The position numbers were made by a program, and so were the translations under genes. 64,000 nt of DNA from Embiotoca jacksoni (Eukaryota; Chordata; Actinopteri; Embiotocidae). The notes beneath the pieces were generated by a model. The model did no database searches and was not told where the DNA came from. It saw nothing but the letters and a program-made list of their open reading frames with translations. Shown here piece after piece: positions 49,501 to 61,500 of this stretch. Positions within the stretch are counted from its first letter, which is position 1. Every line of letters begins with the position of its first letter. The stretch covers positions 16,336,001-16,400,000 of the forward strand of contig JAKOON010000006.1 in NCBI GenBank assembly GCA_022577435.1, read 5' to 3'.

Positions 49501-51788
49501 TTGCAGTATGGGCATCGAGTGGGCATGCAGGGTCAGTATGTTGACCTCACCAATCCATTCATACAGCCAGAGGGGGGTCTGCTAATGAGTGGCAAGGTTG
49601 AACAAACAAGGCCGATACCACAGACTTTGTCGGAAGTGGTTGTTGTTCAACTAGTGGCAGTAATGTGCTGGTAGAACAGTTCCATGGCACTGAGAAAACA
49701 TTCTTTCTAATATGACCTGCATCTGACAATAAGTAGCTTTGTACTTGCTGAGAAAAAGGGTTCCAACAGTACTTTGCTTGAGGACTCATTTGATTGAAGC
49801 TTTTGGTTCTGAAATATATGAGAAAAACATGTTTCTGTGTTTGTTTTTAGAAATGAATTAAAGCACTTATGTTGATTTAAAGCCTGGTTTGGCTGAATAT
49901 TTAACATATTTCTGACTAGCAAGAATGTGAAGCCGAAACTGTTTAGTGGTTACAGTTATCTGCGTTTGTAAATTCAAATGCAGGCCAGACGTTTCTGTTT
50001 CAGTGTGCTGAAGCAACAGCAAATCAAACTTTTACTTCATAAGGCTGAGCAAAACATGTCCGAAATAATCATTAAAAATGCATGAATTTTCTTAGTGAAA
50101 ATGTGGGAAGGCACCATGATATTACACTCTGATGTGTCCATTAAAGGGATTTTAACTCTGCACCTAGGAAGTACCCTCATCAAGGACTTTGACACATCTC
50201 TGTGGTGAAGTATGGATGGACCATAAGGATTTGCCTGAATATTAACACAAGCAAAAGATATTTGTATCCGTTTTAATCAATCTCGTACAGACTTTCCCAA
50301 ATGTCCCTTTTTATGCATTAAATACGTTTAAATAAAACAGTGCCTGCTATGGAATAATGGACATATTGGATGCGAAGATCAAATAGATGCTCTGTGGTTA
50401 TCTCTGTTCATGATGGGCCTAGCAGAGATGATCAAACCATATAACTTCAATTGGCCTCGTGAATAGACGTATTGCCTGCATTACATGTAAAGTAGGTCTG
50501 CCCAAATTCTTGCAGAATGGACGCCTAGCTTTGCAACTTACTCGTTTGCATTTAACTATGTTGAGGTTGTCCTTCAAAAGTTTGAAATGCCACCCTAGGC
50601 ATCCTCTGAGGCATGGTTATAGCTGACCTAGTTCACCAACCACTCCACCTCAGGTTTCAGTTAACCACCAGCGCATGTTGTCACCTGGATTTAAAAAAAA
50701 AAAAAAATTTAAGCAAGCGCGCTAGCTATCCCCGCTAAATTGTAAAATTTCACTGTATTTATGATTTCCTTTGTATTGATTTGGACACTGAATGGTAAAA
50801 AAAAAAAAAAGGTGAAAAAACATCTCAAATTGAAGAATCTGAGTCTTTGGCAAATGATTCCGCTAGTTTAGAAAAGAACTTGCTTTGATTTATTCTCTTA
50901 CACATTTTAAAATTCAAACTGTAAAAATGTTGATGCTTATACGCTTCAAAAGTTGAGTCTAGAAATGATAAATTCCAAACCCAGAGTTTGAGAGTGCTAC
51001 ATCTCCTCTGTGGATATAATCCACCGATAATGATATACTTTTGACATGCTTACTTGTTGAGCTGATGCTCAACATGAACACCTCCTGGCTGTAAAATATA
51101 TTGTCCGTTTAAAGTACGATGGACAGCCTTTTGATTCCCAAGCCTTTCTGTTTTTTCCTCACCACAACCCTTCGCTGCCCACGATTTCTGACCACAAAAA
51201 TGCACCACTGAAATAACTTGGCTTCAATTCAATAATTAAGGAATGGAGAAATTCTAAATTCTGCCTTTTTTGGAGGGGTCACTCTCCCTGTTGGTTCAGT
51301 TTCAGGCTCACCATGTCTCGACTTTGGGATTTATGTTGGATCCCTTGAGGCATTCTGTTTTCTTGTTGAAAAGGGATTTAGATTTACAAATTTCTCTGCT
51401 TTTCACTTCAGTTTTATCCATATAAAATGTCTGAGTCCCGGGTTTTACCTCATGTTCACTTTGGAGCATAGCTGAAGGTTCTACACAGGGTCTCATTAAT
51501 TCACACAGAATATTGCACCATTAATGTTAAATAATGTTTCTTTCAGCATGTTTTTTTTTTTGTAATTATTAAGCTTGTTACAAACAAAAATCTTTTCTAA
51601 AGGCTGAACAGAACATGTCTGTGATGACTTCTAGGTCTTTTAGGGCTTTAAATAGATTGGCTAAGGAGCTTAATCTGTTGACATCCTGTGAGTATGTCTC
51701 AGTCTGAGTGACCACTTCAGGGTCAGGACCCTTGAGACTATAGTCAGTTTATCTCCAATGACTGTTCACTCTCTCCCCTACTGACTTT

Positions 51789-51829
51789 ACACACACACAC
51801 ACACACACGCACACACACACACGCACACA
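51789..51829. repeat. interrupted (CA)n microsatellite
   Basis: CA units broken twice by CGCA. The interruptions suggest an older, stabilised repeat. Confidence 0.9.
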
Positions 51830-53991
51830 GCCTTTAAAAGGCTTTGTAAAAAAAAAATGGTAAAAGGTCTGTCAGATTTAGACTTTTGAAATATGGCATT
51901 TTGAAATACAATTTCCTACAAGTAAATGTAAAATATTTAATTTAATATATTTTTCTAGTTGACTGTTGTACAGGAAAAAAAAACAATGTAGGCTGCAACT
52001 TGAAACACTGGTTGACATTTTTCACCATTTTCGGATATTTTAAAGTCAGCTTATCCATTAAGACAGATTGATCATAAACTAAATTAACTGATTTGCAGAC
52101 TTACAAATACATTTTACTCTGAAAGTTGTTTTTGTTTTTTACATGATAGCTCGAGTGTCCCTATCTATGCTTATGGATCCAAGTACACCATGTCATGGCA
52201 AAGCCTCGGATCTGTCCGTTGTTTTGTAAATGGGATACAGTGTATGAAGGGATATTTGCAAGTGAAGAAGCCTTTCTAAACGGAAAATGAGAAGTCCTTG
52301 TTCCGTCTGAGAATAATTTTGCAATATTTTAAATAGCATGCCTCAACCAATTTGTGGATCACGCAATTAGGAGAGAACGACTGAGGCATAAATATGAAAC
52401 TGAAAATATTGTAATACTTTGGTGTAATCTTTTTGTTGGTGGAGACATTCATTGCAAATGAATCAGCCGATAAGAGACAGATTAGCAGTTTATAATTCAT
52501 AGTCCCACATAGGAATTCCAAATGGACCACATGCAATTTAAAAAAAGAGAAATGGCTTAGTACAAAAATAAACAAAGTAAAAGATGCACAGTTATTGGAG
52601 TATAAAGCCTTTTCAGTTGTTACTTCCATCCTAAGCTGAAATTGTTTTAGTATGTGGGCTTTTTTTTGTTGTTTTTTTTCAAGGTACAAGATAAAGGAAA
52701 GTTGAAATACTGCGGCTGAATGATGGTGGCATTTGTTTCCAGACTCTTGTTTTGTCTCTGCTGAAGCATTCTGCCAGTGACTAAAGGCATCCTGGCCACT
52801 GAGGGCATGTTGCTGTTTTCTTACTTCTGACAGTCATACACTGGGTCGGGTTTCTTTGATTTTTTTTTTTTTTTCTCATCACATGCTCAATAACTGAATG
52901 ATTTCTGTTAATATGGTGAAAGATAGTGGTTCGTTCTATTCTCTGGTGTATTTTATCCTCAGTCTCTAGTGGTCCAGCTTTGTTGTGCTGTCTCCACTCT
53001 AATTTTACGAGATAATTAAAAAAGCGCACGGACACAGATTGCGCGTGGAAATTCCCATATGGTCACTGTGACCTATCTGTAGTCTTTGCAAGTAAATTGT
53101 CAACAAGAGATGTTTCCAAGTCAACAATAATAAAACTTTTCTGGTTTTGAGAATTACCTTGTCACCGAGGGAAGGAGGGCTCAGAAAACAGAGCTCAAAT
53201 CAGCAATAATGTTATTCTATTATAGGTTTGCAGCAGGACAACCTTACCATCATAGTTAGTGCAGTGTCCTATATATTTAGTGTGCAAACCCTTTTAGTCC
53301 ACTGGTACAAACCAAGTGACTAGAGACTCAATGGGCTTCATGTTGGACATCACGGCTTTCTGTGGCTTATTGCTTCGAGTTGTGTATTTGCAGCCCGTAA
53401 TTATATAGACACTAGTCTCCAGAGTGGCCTACCAATGCTTAAATTATAGCTGGTGGATAAACCACGGCAAAGTAACAAAATAAAATGACTTGAAAGAAAT
53501 TTAACATACCAAATTCTTGGGCCTGCAGAACTAGGGCAATAATTGAAAACAACTCGTTGAGAAATAAGGGTCCAGTTATTTTCTTAAGATTCTGGGGATT
53601 TACACTTCACTTCTTCCATTAGAAATAATAGTGTTTGGTCTCTCAACATTTACCCACCGCTTCTCTTTTTTTGGAAAAGCGCTTGCTGAATATTAATAGC
53701 AACATTTATCACATCCAGTGATACGCATGCTAAAATGTGCAGCTAATGATCCATGACCAACATTAGAGAGGGCTGCACAGCTTAAAAGAGTCTGTCCGTA
53801 CAAATGGGCAGAGTGGTTCAGAGGTGTGGAGCCTGCAGCGTTTCCTTCCCGTGTCTAGCCATAACATTACACCCTGGCCACAGCTGCTGTGTCGCCGCTG
53901 ATCTGTCCCCAAGAAACATGATGCTGTTTATAATCTGACCATCATTTGGACGCCGACAGCCTGCGACGCCAGACCCATGATTTACCCCCGC

Positions 53992-53993
<2 letters not shown>

Positions 53994-54029
<36 letters not shown>
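53994..54029. repeat. (GT)n microsatellite
   Basis: About 18 GT units preceded by a GC-rich CCCCCGCGG. Confidence 0.95.
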
Positions 54030-54030
<1 letters not shown>

Positions 54031-55668
54031 TCCGTGTGTGTTTCTCAGAGACAGATTTATGAGGACGTACTGTATGAGGGTGAGGATTAGGTCTTGAGGG
54101 ACAGAAAGTATCCCATGATGTCCCGCTTCATGCCCTCCCACAAGTCATAGTACTTCTTTATCACCAGTGTTACTGTGTTTGAAAAGCCTCACATGGTGGC
54201 AAATAGTAGTATATTGATGATTATTAATGGAGGTTTTGTAATGTGCAGTACTTTCATGTTGCACCTGTCGCTGAGCGCTCCTGTAAAATGTATTGCCAGT
54301 CGCTGCAGTTGGAATCGATGACTATATGTTTTGCCTGAGAGATGATCCAATGCTCTCTTTAACAAATTGTATTATCTTTGTTGCTCATGTCACTATTTTG
54401 GCAAAGCTGAAGCAGCTTGAATGCAATTAATAGCCATTTAAATTCCAAGTACTATTTGCTCTCATTTAGCTCCATATTTGGGCTGATAAAAATCCAACGT
54501 ATGTATGTGTTTTGTTATGAAATGCTACATTAAATAAATGAACTGACAAAAATATATGTAGGTGACAAACTATATCGCCTTTTCCATATAGCCACTATTC
54601 TGTCTTTAATGTCTACTTTTCAAACTCATAAGCGAAAAATGTCTTTCTATGCGTAACTAATCACACGACACGGTGAACATAACAGCCTAGATAGGATAGT
54701 GTTAGCTACTTTGTGAAAAAATACAGCGCTGGAAAATAAACGTATTGGTTACCTCTGGTGAACGAGTAATGAAATGGACACACTGTTTCCAAATGACCTC
54801 AAACATAGTCTGGCATTTCTGTTTTGAAATTTCTCGTTACTTATTGGCCGACTTGTTCACCAGTACAGATTTCTGCAATAAGCTAATGATCAGTTTATTA
54901 GTTTAGTTCGAATGTTAAGACACCTTTTGCAAATGTACTGCGGCTTTAAACTAAGTAAAGTGTTGCTAATTGGTTGGAACTAGGGAACTGCAAGAGTGAG
55001 GAAAAAATACACTTTTCAGAATACTGTAGTTTAGTTACACCTAAACAGTATACATTGTCATAACGAGTATATTTTTATAGAATAGGAATGCATTTTTATG
55101 GCTCTTAATCAATTTCAGTTATAATGGAAAAATAGATCTCGGAAATCTACCGTTCCTATATCTAGATGTACCAACTTTTTATCTGAATGAAGCCTTTTAA
55201 GTTGTCAGCACGGTCAAATACATGTTAATGTTATGCCATTCATCCAGTGGCACTCATCACTAGAGCCGAGTACAAAGGCAGTTTACACATTCATGTCAGA
55301 ATATGGCCGCACACCTTTTCCAAAATAAGCACCAGTGAATGACAGCCACAATTATCAACACTCTACTTGTCAATGTGCGATGAGGCCCAAAGCTGTCAGT
55401 GTTGAAGCAAATGTCTGATAATACAGTATATGTCATCTGTTGTCAGGTTTAAAAAAAAAAAAAAAAAAGGTTGAGGGTTAGGTTCAACCACAAACAGCTA
55501 AATATGTACTTCCATCATTCCACAGCTTAAATGTCCAGTGGAGAATAAAGAGATCCTCACTGATATGTAACACAGCGGATGTTTACATGGACTATAATTT
55601 TGAGTTTTTCACGGAATGATAACCACCTCCAAAAATATTGTGCTATAATAGTATCACTGTTTACAGTA

Positions 55669-55694
55669 TTTTATTATTATTATTATTATTATTT
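55669..55694. repeat. (ATT)n microsatellite
   Basis: About eight ATT units. Confidence 0.9.
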
Positions 55695-55915
55695 TACCAG
55701 TGACATTGTTTGAAGTGCCATCAGAAGTGCTCTAAACGATTGTGAAAAAAGTTGACAGTTTACAGGAGGTGAGTTCAGCTCAGCCAGAGCTGTGTGTTCA
55801 TTAAACTCTCACACTGATGTCACCACCCAGAGCTGGAAAAGTTGGGAGCTCAGATGTGGAAAATTATTTCAATAGTACATTGTTTGATTGACTTAAACAC
55901 TCAAACGTTGTTTTG

Positions 55916-56305
55916 TTAAGCATTAAAGTTGTTAACCGGACACGTACTGTGATCTGCGTGAAGGTGTTTGATGCGTTTCCTCCTATGGCAAACTGGATAT
56001 CCGTCCTCGAGGTCAACCCTGCGTTCCTTTGAAGGATTTCCAAGGTTATCCCACATAGTTTTAATCACTTTTTTGGGGGTGGAGATGGTGATATGATCAC
56101 TTTCGCTTTTCTTCATGTCATCTGAGCGTGTGGCTTCCATTGCTGAATCTGACAGGCCGTCGAGGAGGAAAGGAGTGTCAAATAATGTGCAAGCGAGCGT
56201 CTCCCCAAGTTGCTTCTTTTTTTTTTTCAATAGCGGTAATAAGCATTTGTGCATGGTATGATAACCATACATTTTTTTAATACCATCGTATAGCTTGATA
56301 GCCAT
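55916..56305 (-). pseudogene. possible BED zinc-finger (hAT-type) transposase fragment
   Basis: A 129-codon minus-strand frame whose C-terminal third resembles the BED zinc finger found at the start of hAT-family transposases and ZBED genes. It has an aromatic W in KTMWDNLGNP, followed about 20 residues on by DLEDGYPVCHRRKRI, where the family usually has DGYPxCxxC. The second Cys of the CxxC pair is missing (CHRR), and no intact GGNTSNL-like segment follows, so it would not form a normal finger. A poly-Lys run comes from a poly-T tract. No transposase body is seen nearby, so this is a decayed fragment at best. Chance resemblance is possible. Confidence 0.35.
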
Positions 56306-56479
56306 ATATGAATGGAACCCTATTGTGGTGCAACATCACTGTACAAATCAGCCTATCCAAAACATTTACATATGAAGACTGAAAGAACAGCATTTTGAAA
56401 AGTATTCATATTGATTTGGTTGTGCAAGCTCCACCTGAACACCGGATTAAATTGCTATGAAAATCGTAGCTAAGCACAT

Positions 56480-56487
56480 CATCATTA

Positions 56488-56521
<34 letters not shown>

Positions 56522-56562
56522 CATCATTATTAATATTATTATTATCATCATTATTATTATCA
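56480..56562. repeat. (ATT)n/(ATC)n compound microsatellite
   Basis: Trinucleotide tract of ATT with interspersed ATC units over about 80 bases. Confidence 0.92.
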
Positions 56563-57196
56563 CAATCATTAAACTTCACTCATAAAATCAATTGTTACAC
56601 ATCTCTGTAATAATGTTTCAGACTAGCTAAAGACTTTTTTGAGCCACATAAACTAACATGTAAACAGCTTCTGTGAAATGCATCACGTAAACTGTGTGTG
56701 CGTGCGTGTGCGTGAGAGAGTTATTTACATACCAGACATGTATGATCCCTGCTGCAGCCACTGTAGTTTGTCACTTGTAGTATCTGTCATGATCACTAAG
56801 TCCAATGATGACACACGTCCATGCAGTCACGCAACGATGCAACAGTCTGTGCTTTGACTTTGGCTTTTGATGTGTGCCCTCATTCATATCAATCATGCGT
56901 CCTGCTGCAGCAGTTCCAAGAAAAATGCTCCCTATAGCACGAGAAAGGCATTACTACTTATGAGTAAACATGGTATTTTGTGTCATTTATCAGTACCATT
57001 TAGGTTTCGTCTGTGTGCTGTAAAACTTGCTGAGATCTTTATATCTCTTAATCAGCAACAAGAGGTTATGTTCCAACTTTTGGATTCCATGTGTTTGGCT
57101 TCAACATCTTTGAACACAACAGGAGGAATGTGTTGATTTAGTTTCAACTTGTACCTATAATCTAGAGAGCTGTACAAAATCTGAAGTGAAAGAGTT

Positions 57197-57222
57197 AAAA
57201 AAAAAAAAAAAAAAAAAAAAAA
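57197..57222. repeat. 26-A homopolymer
   Basis: An uninterrupted A run. No retroposed gene or SINE is recognisable immediately upstream. Confidence 0.9.
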
Positions 57223-58520
57223 TGAATTCAAAGCCTAAAAGACAGCTTGTGGTCAGACTGTTGAGGACTTCCACTTCCAATTTTAAAACTTAAATGAGGA
57301 CCTGGTCACATTTTATATCAGCTCTGTGTCAAAATACAAAACATTGTAAAGTAGTCACAAACCTTCTGGCACCTCTGAATGGGTTTTCTAAACTTGTCCT
57401 GAACAGGGTGCGTATCCCTGCAAGCATCGGGCAGCAGCCACCGCACGCTTTAAGCTGCCAGTCTCTTACAGGCCTCTGCCTCATTACGCTCAGAGTTAAA
57501 CTGATCTGGCATTTCACTTTACTTCCCATGAATCACTGAACAAATCAGAGGTCTGGAAGCAGGCTTGTTTTGCTTGAAAATTGGGAAGTGCAGTGGATGC
57601 TTTCAATCATCTATAAGCTCCAGGAAGTCTTCTCCTTAGCCCATAAATCTTCAAGTTGGAAAGAATAAAATGTGTGACAGAAGTTCAAATTTAGCTGACG
57701 TATGGTAACTTGCAGTGTCGGCACACAGCTTTACTACTTCTAAACTCCATTAATCTCTTCACATTCTCTCTGCTCAGAGATTTTACGTCTTTAACCCTCA
57801 AACGCGCTGCGTTGTGTGGACTGAATGCTTGCGAGTTAATACTTCTGAGGCAGGTTTTAACCATATATTGAAATCACATTTCTTGTAAACCTTTCATTGC
57901 GTAGCAATAACAAACCTGCAATTTTACAATCGTGAATAGATGTCAGAATTTGTTGTTTGTTTGTTTACATTCATTTTTATTTCTCACCGCAAACCGATAT
58001 ATTTTATGTTCATTCTGTCTTAACTTGCACTCAACCTGCTGTAGCTTCGAGGAAACCCGATTTAATCTGCACAATAATCACTAATCACACTCGCGTGCTT
58101 GTGGTTATCGCAGCATAGTTATTGCACAAATCATGCGCCACTCCACAGTTTTGTAATCCAGCGTGGATGGACAGATGAGGCATCCCCAGTTTTTCAGGAG
58201 GAGACTTTTAGAGCTTCCATCAGCTTTTGGAAGATGGTACCTCTTTCTTTTTCTCCAGCTGCGGTCAAAGCAGTTGAATGGCAATGTTTTCTAGGAGAGG
58301 ATGTTTGTGAGATGCTTCGTCTCTACCATTGGAAATTTGGCCTGGAAATTCACTCGTAATTGTATTGTTGATAACGCGGTTATTTATTGTATTATCATCA
58401 AAATATCATTTTGTAAATAGGTCTCTAGAAAACACTAGCTATAAAATTGCTATGAAATTGTGAAACACTTTAAATAATAAAACAGCCTTTTGCTTAAAGT
58501 ACTCTGTGTTTGTTTTGCAG

Positions 58521-61500
58521 GAAAGTGTGTCCCCCTGTAGAAGATCAGTAAGAAGTGCTCTTCAATATGAATACAGGTATGCAAATGGAAACCAACATAG
58601 AAACTACATATGACATTGTTGGAGAGTCATCCATCCATCCGTCATGTCCATGTCCTTGTTTTGCAAAGTTTAAAAAATATGTTTCGACTGATTGTAGTTT
58701 ATCTCGTCTGGAAACTGTTATTGACATCTTGTACTTTAAAACAAAAAGTCAATACGTTTCCACATTTCAGGCTCCAGAGCTCTTTTATGAGCTGCTGTGT
58801 GTGCTACTTTTCCTCTGCTGTAGGCACGAGGCTGTAACTCTATTCCTGACCCTGTTTCACCACTTGGGTCTCGGTCCATTTTGGGCCTGGGGTGTTGTGT
58901 CTGAAAGCATCATGTATATTTGGCTTGTTGCTTTAAAACATAATTACGTATCCCTCCGTCAATACATTTCCAAAGCTCTGCCCTAAACCTGGCAGCCGTC
59001 CTGAGCTGAAGCGTGTTTTTCATCCAGAGAAACGGTGATGAGTAATCTATCAATGAGCCTTCTCCACACACACCACCACTCTGTGCATCTGCCAGTAGTA
59101 GCTTGACTCATATTGGTCATATGCCTGTATTTACAACATAAAAATAGCTTTGTTAAATGTTGAAAGACAACCAGCAACACAGATTTAGAATCAAAACAGG
59201 TTTGTTGTTCAGCGATTTTTAAAGTACTGATCTAAGCTACAGAAGTGCAGCTTCTCTCAAACTCACTGCCAGATTCTTCAGTGAGAAAAGCATTTAGAAA
59301 GAAAACCTTTTACTCATGAGAAGTGAAGTTATTTCACCACAGATCAGTCAATGGGGGTGTTTCCAACTTGTGACATTATGCCAGTAAACAGAAAGGTATT
59401 AGTGTTTAGCTACACTGAGTCGAAATTATTAACATTGTTGATTTTAATTATCCCATCAGTCCTACTAAATTTGTGATCCTGTTTGTGATTTTTGTAACCT
59501 AATTCAGTTGCAACTCTGGTCACGCAATTAGTTTGTCTATTTTATTTTATTTTTTTAACTTTATTTATATTTAGGTCAGTGTAAACTAATACCATATCAT
59601 ATCAATTTGTGTACTTCGATTTGCTTACCTGTCCTGACCCTTTTCAAGACAAATCCTGAGCTCATTTGTTTTTTTGAGCTCTCAGTACAAATTAGACCCT
59701 TGAAATGCATGTGCTTTGCCTCTAATTGCATTATTTACATAATTTGTTTTCCTGGCTGGGTGCATTTGTTCGTAAATGTCCTTGTGTTATTGCGTGTACA
59801 CGCATGTGCATGTGCTTTTGCTTCTGCCTCGATGATCACCGTGCCCGGCTGTGATTTCTCAGATAGCGGAGGATGTGCTCGTAAAAGCGTGGCCTTGTCA
59901 TTCGTACTCTCTCCCATGAAGAGGGTCCAGAGCTCACCAAATCTAGCCACAGGTACTAACACTCACAAACACACAAAGTAACACTTGTTGGAATAAGGAC
60001 TGTTTACCGAGTACCTAAAATACAGGCCACTGTATTGTCTGGGCTAAACTATCGGTCAAAGCATGAGGTAAGTCTTCACAAAAAGTGACTTGTTGCTATT
60101 GAAAATGTTCTGGCTTCATCAACCTGATATGGCTTGAGCATATTTGAAATGCTGTGGCTGCCTTGGTATGCTTAAAGCAATGTTTAGACTTGGGGATGCT
60201 ATTTTTTCTAATCAGTTCATTGTATAATTCTTTTGTTATCCTGTGTTTAGTGTTTTCTTTCTTTGGCTCGTTTTGCTTCCTAAATCAGTCGTACTGTACC
60301 CACCGATGTTGATGTGAATCTGCCCTCCTTTTGAAAGCCATATGGCATGCTCTCATACTGCCCCATGTCATTCCCTCACTGTGTGTGTAGTATATTTCAC
60401 TCTTCCTCTTGAAAAAGTGGAAATATCTGTGGATGGGCATTTTGTGTTGACTGAAATGCTTCATTCTTCCTGATCCATAGTTCAGTTTTATGCAGTCACA
60501 GTAGATTCATTGTACAGTCCAAGCCCAAGGTAAATTATATACTTAGTTGTTTTTTAGGTGGAAATACAACGCCTGCAGGCTTCAAATATTAACGCTCAAT
60601 TACTCTGTAATTAACAAACTTCAAAAATGGGAACAGTTGAATAGTAATTGTGGCATGTGCAGTAATTTTTGGCTCCTAACTGTCAGTATTTATTAATCTG
60701 CCTTTTGACGGATATTACAGCTTCCAAACACTTTTTGTTGCCACCAAGAGCCTTTGTATTTCTTGATTTGCATTTCTTTACAGTTACTTTCAAATTCTGA
60801 AACCCTTTTTTGTCTATATTGCACGCACTGGTCTAGCTGCAAATTTTTACTAGATTAATAGTTGTTAAAACTGAAGCAGAAGTCGTTCTTGGTAATTGGT
60901 AGTTTGCAAATGTTTGTCTTGGTGGTTTCTGGTTAAGAGAACAGAGTTCACTTATACTCGCGTATCCTAAAATGTTGGCACAGCGGGTGATATCGTGAAC
61001 TGTGTCACATTAGAATAAGTCATGTAATCCTTGAGCAATTATTTTTCTGTCTTGTGCTCTTTACCGCCGAGTCTTCTACCCGTCTCCCCTGTCACACTCT
61101 TTGTCATCCTAAACATTCTCACAAGAGATGACAGCTCCTTTCGGTGTAATCTTACGTTGTAGAACTTGTTCCAGGGATGAATGTGACCACACAGTCAGTC
61201 TCGTCACTTATTATTGCCGTGTCTTCTCTGTTCTCCAGGGAGTGATTCTCACTCATCGGATGTGGGTAAGTCTCTGTTCTTCTTCAGGGTAATTCTGGTG
61301 GAGACTCCTAATATTACACATGACAAAAAAAAAAAGCTATGAAATAACCAATATGAGACAAGATCATGTAATATAAACACAGTGCAGAAAATAATGTTAA
61401 TATGATTAAATTTGATCTCCAGACTCTTGGCGGTCACGGAGTGTAACAGACGGCCTTAAGAATGGAGACGCAAGTAACTCATCTCTCGCTGCCAAAGGCT

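Larger units (their letters stand above)
45836..58520 (+). other. sorbs2: large SORBS2 intron upstream of the start-codon exon
   Basis: About 12.7 kb with no confident exon. It holds several microsatellites, a possible BED-type transposon remnant (55916-56305, minus strand), a 26-A tract (57197-57222) and poly-T runs (about 49243-49261). Open frames at 49276-49674 and 52276-52689 show no domains. Confidence 0.5.

Noticed and set aside
49276..49674. 132-codon plus-strand frame as a gene
   Set aside because: No domain, no splice or promoter context and low-complexity start. It probably occurs by chance.
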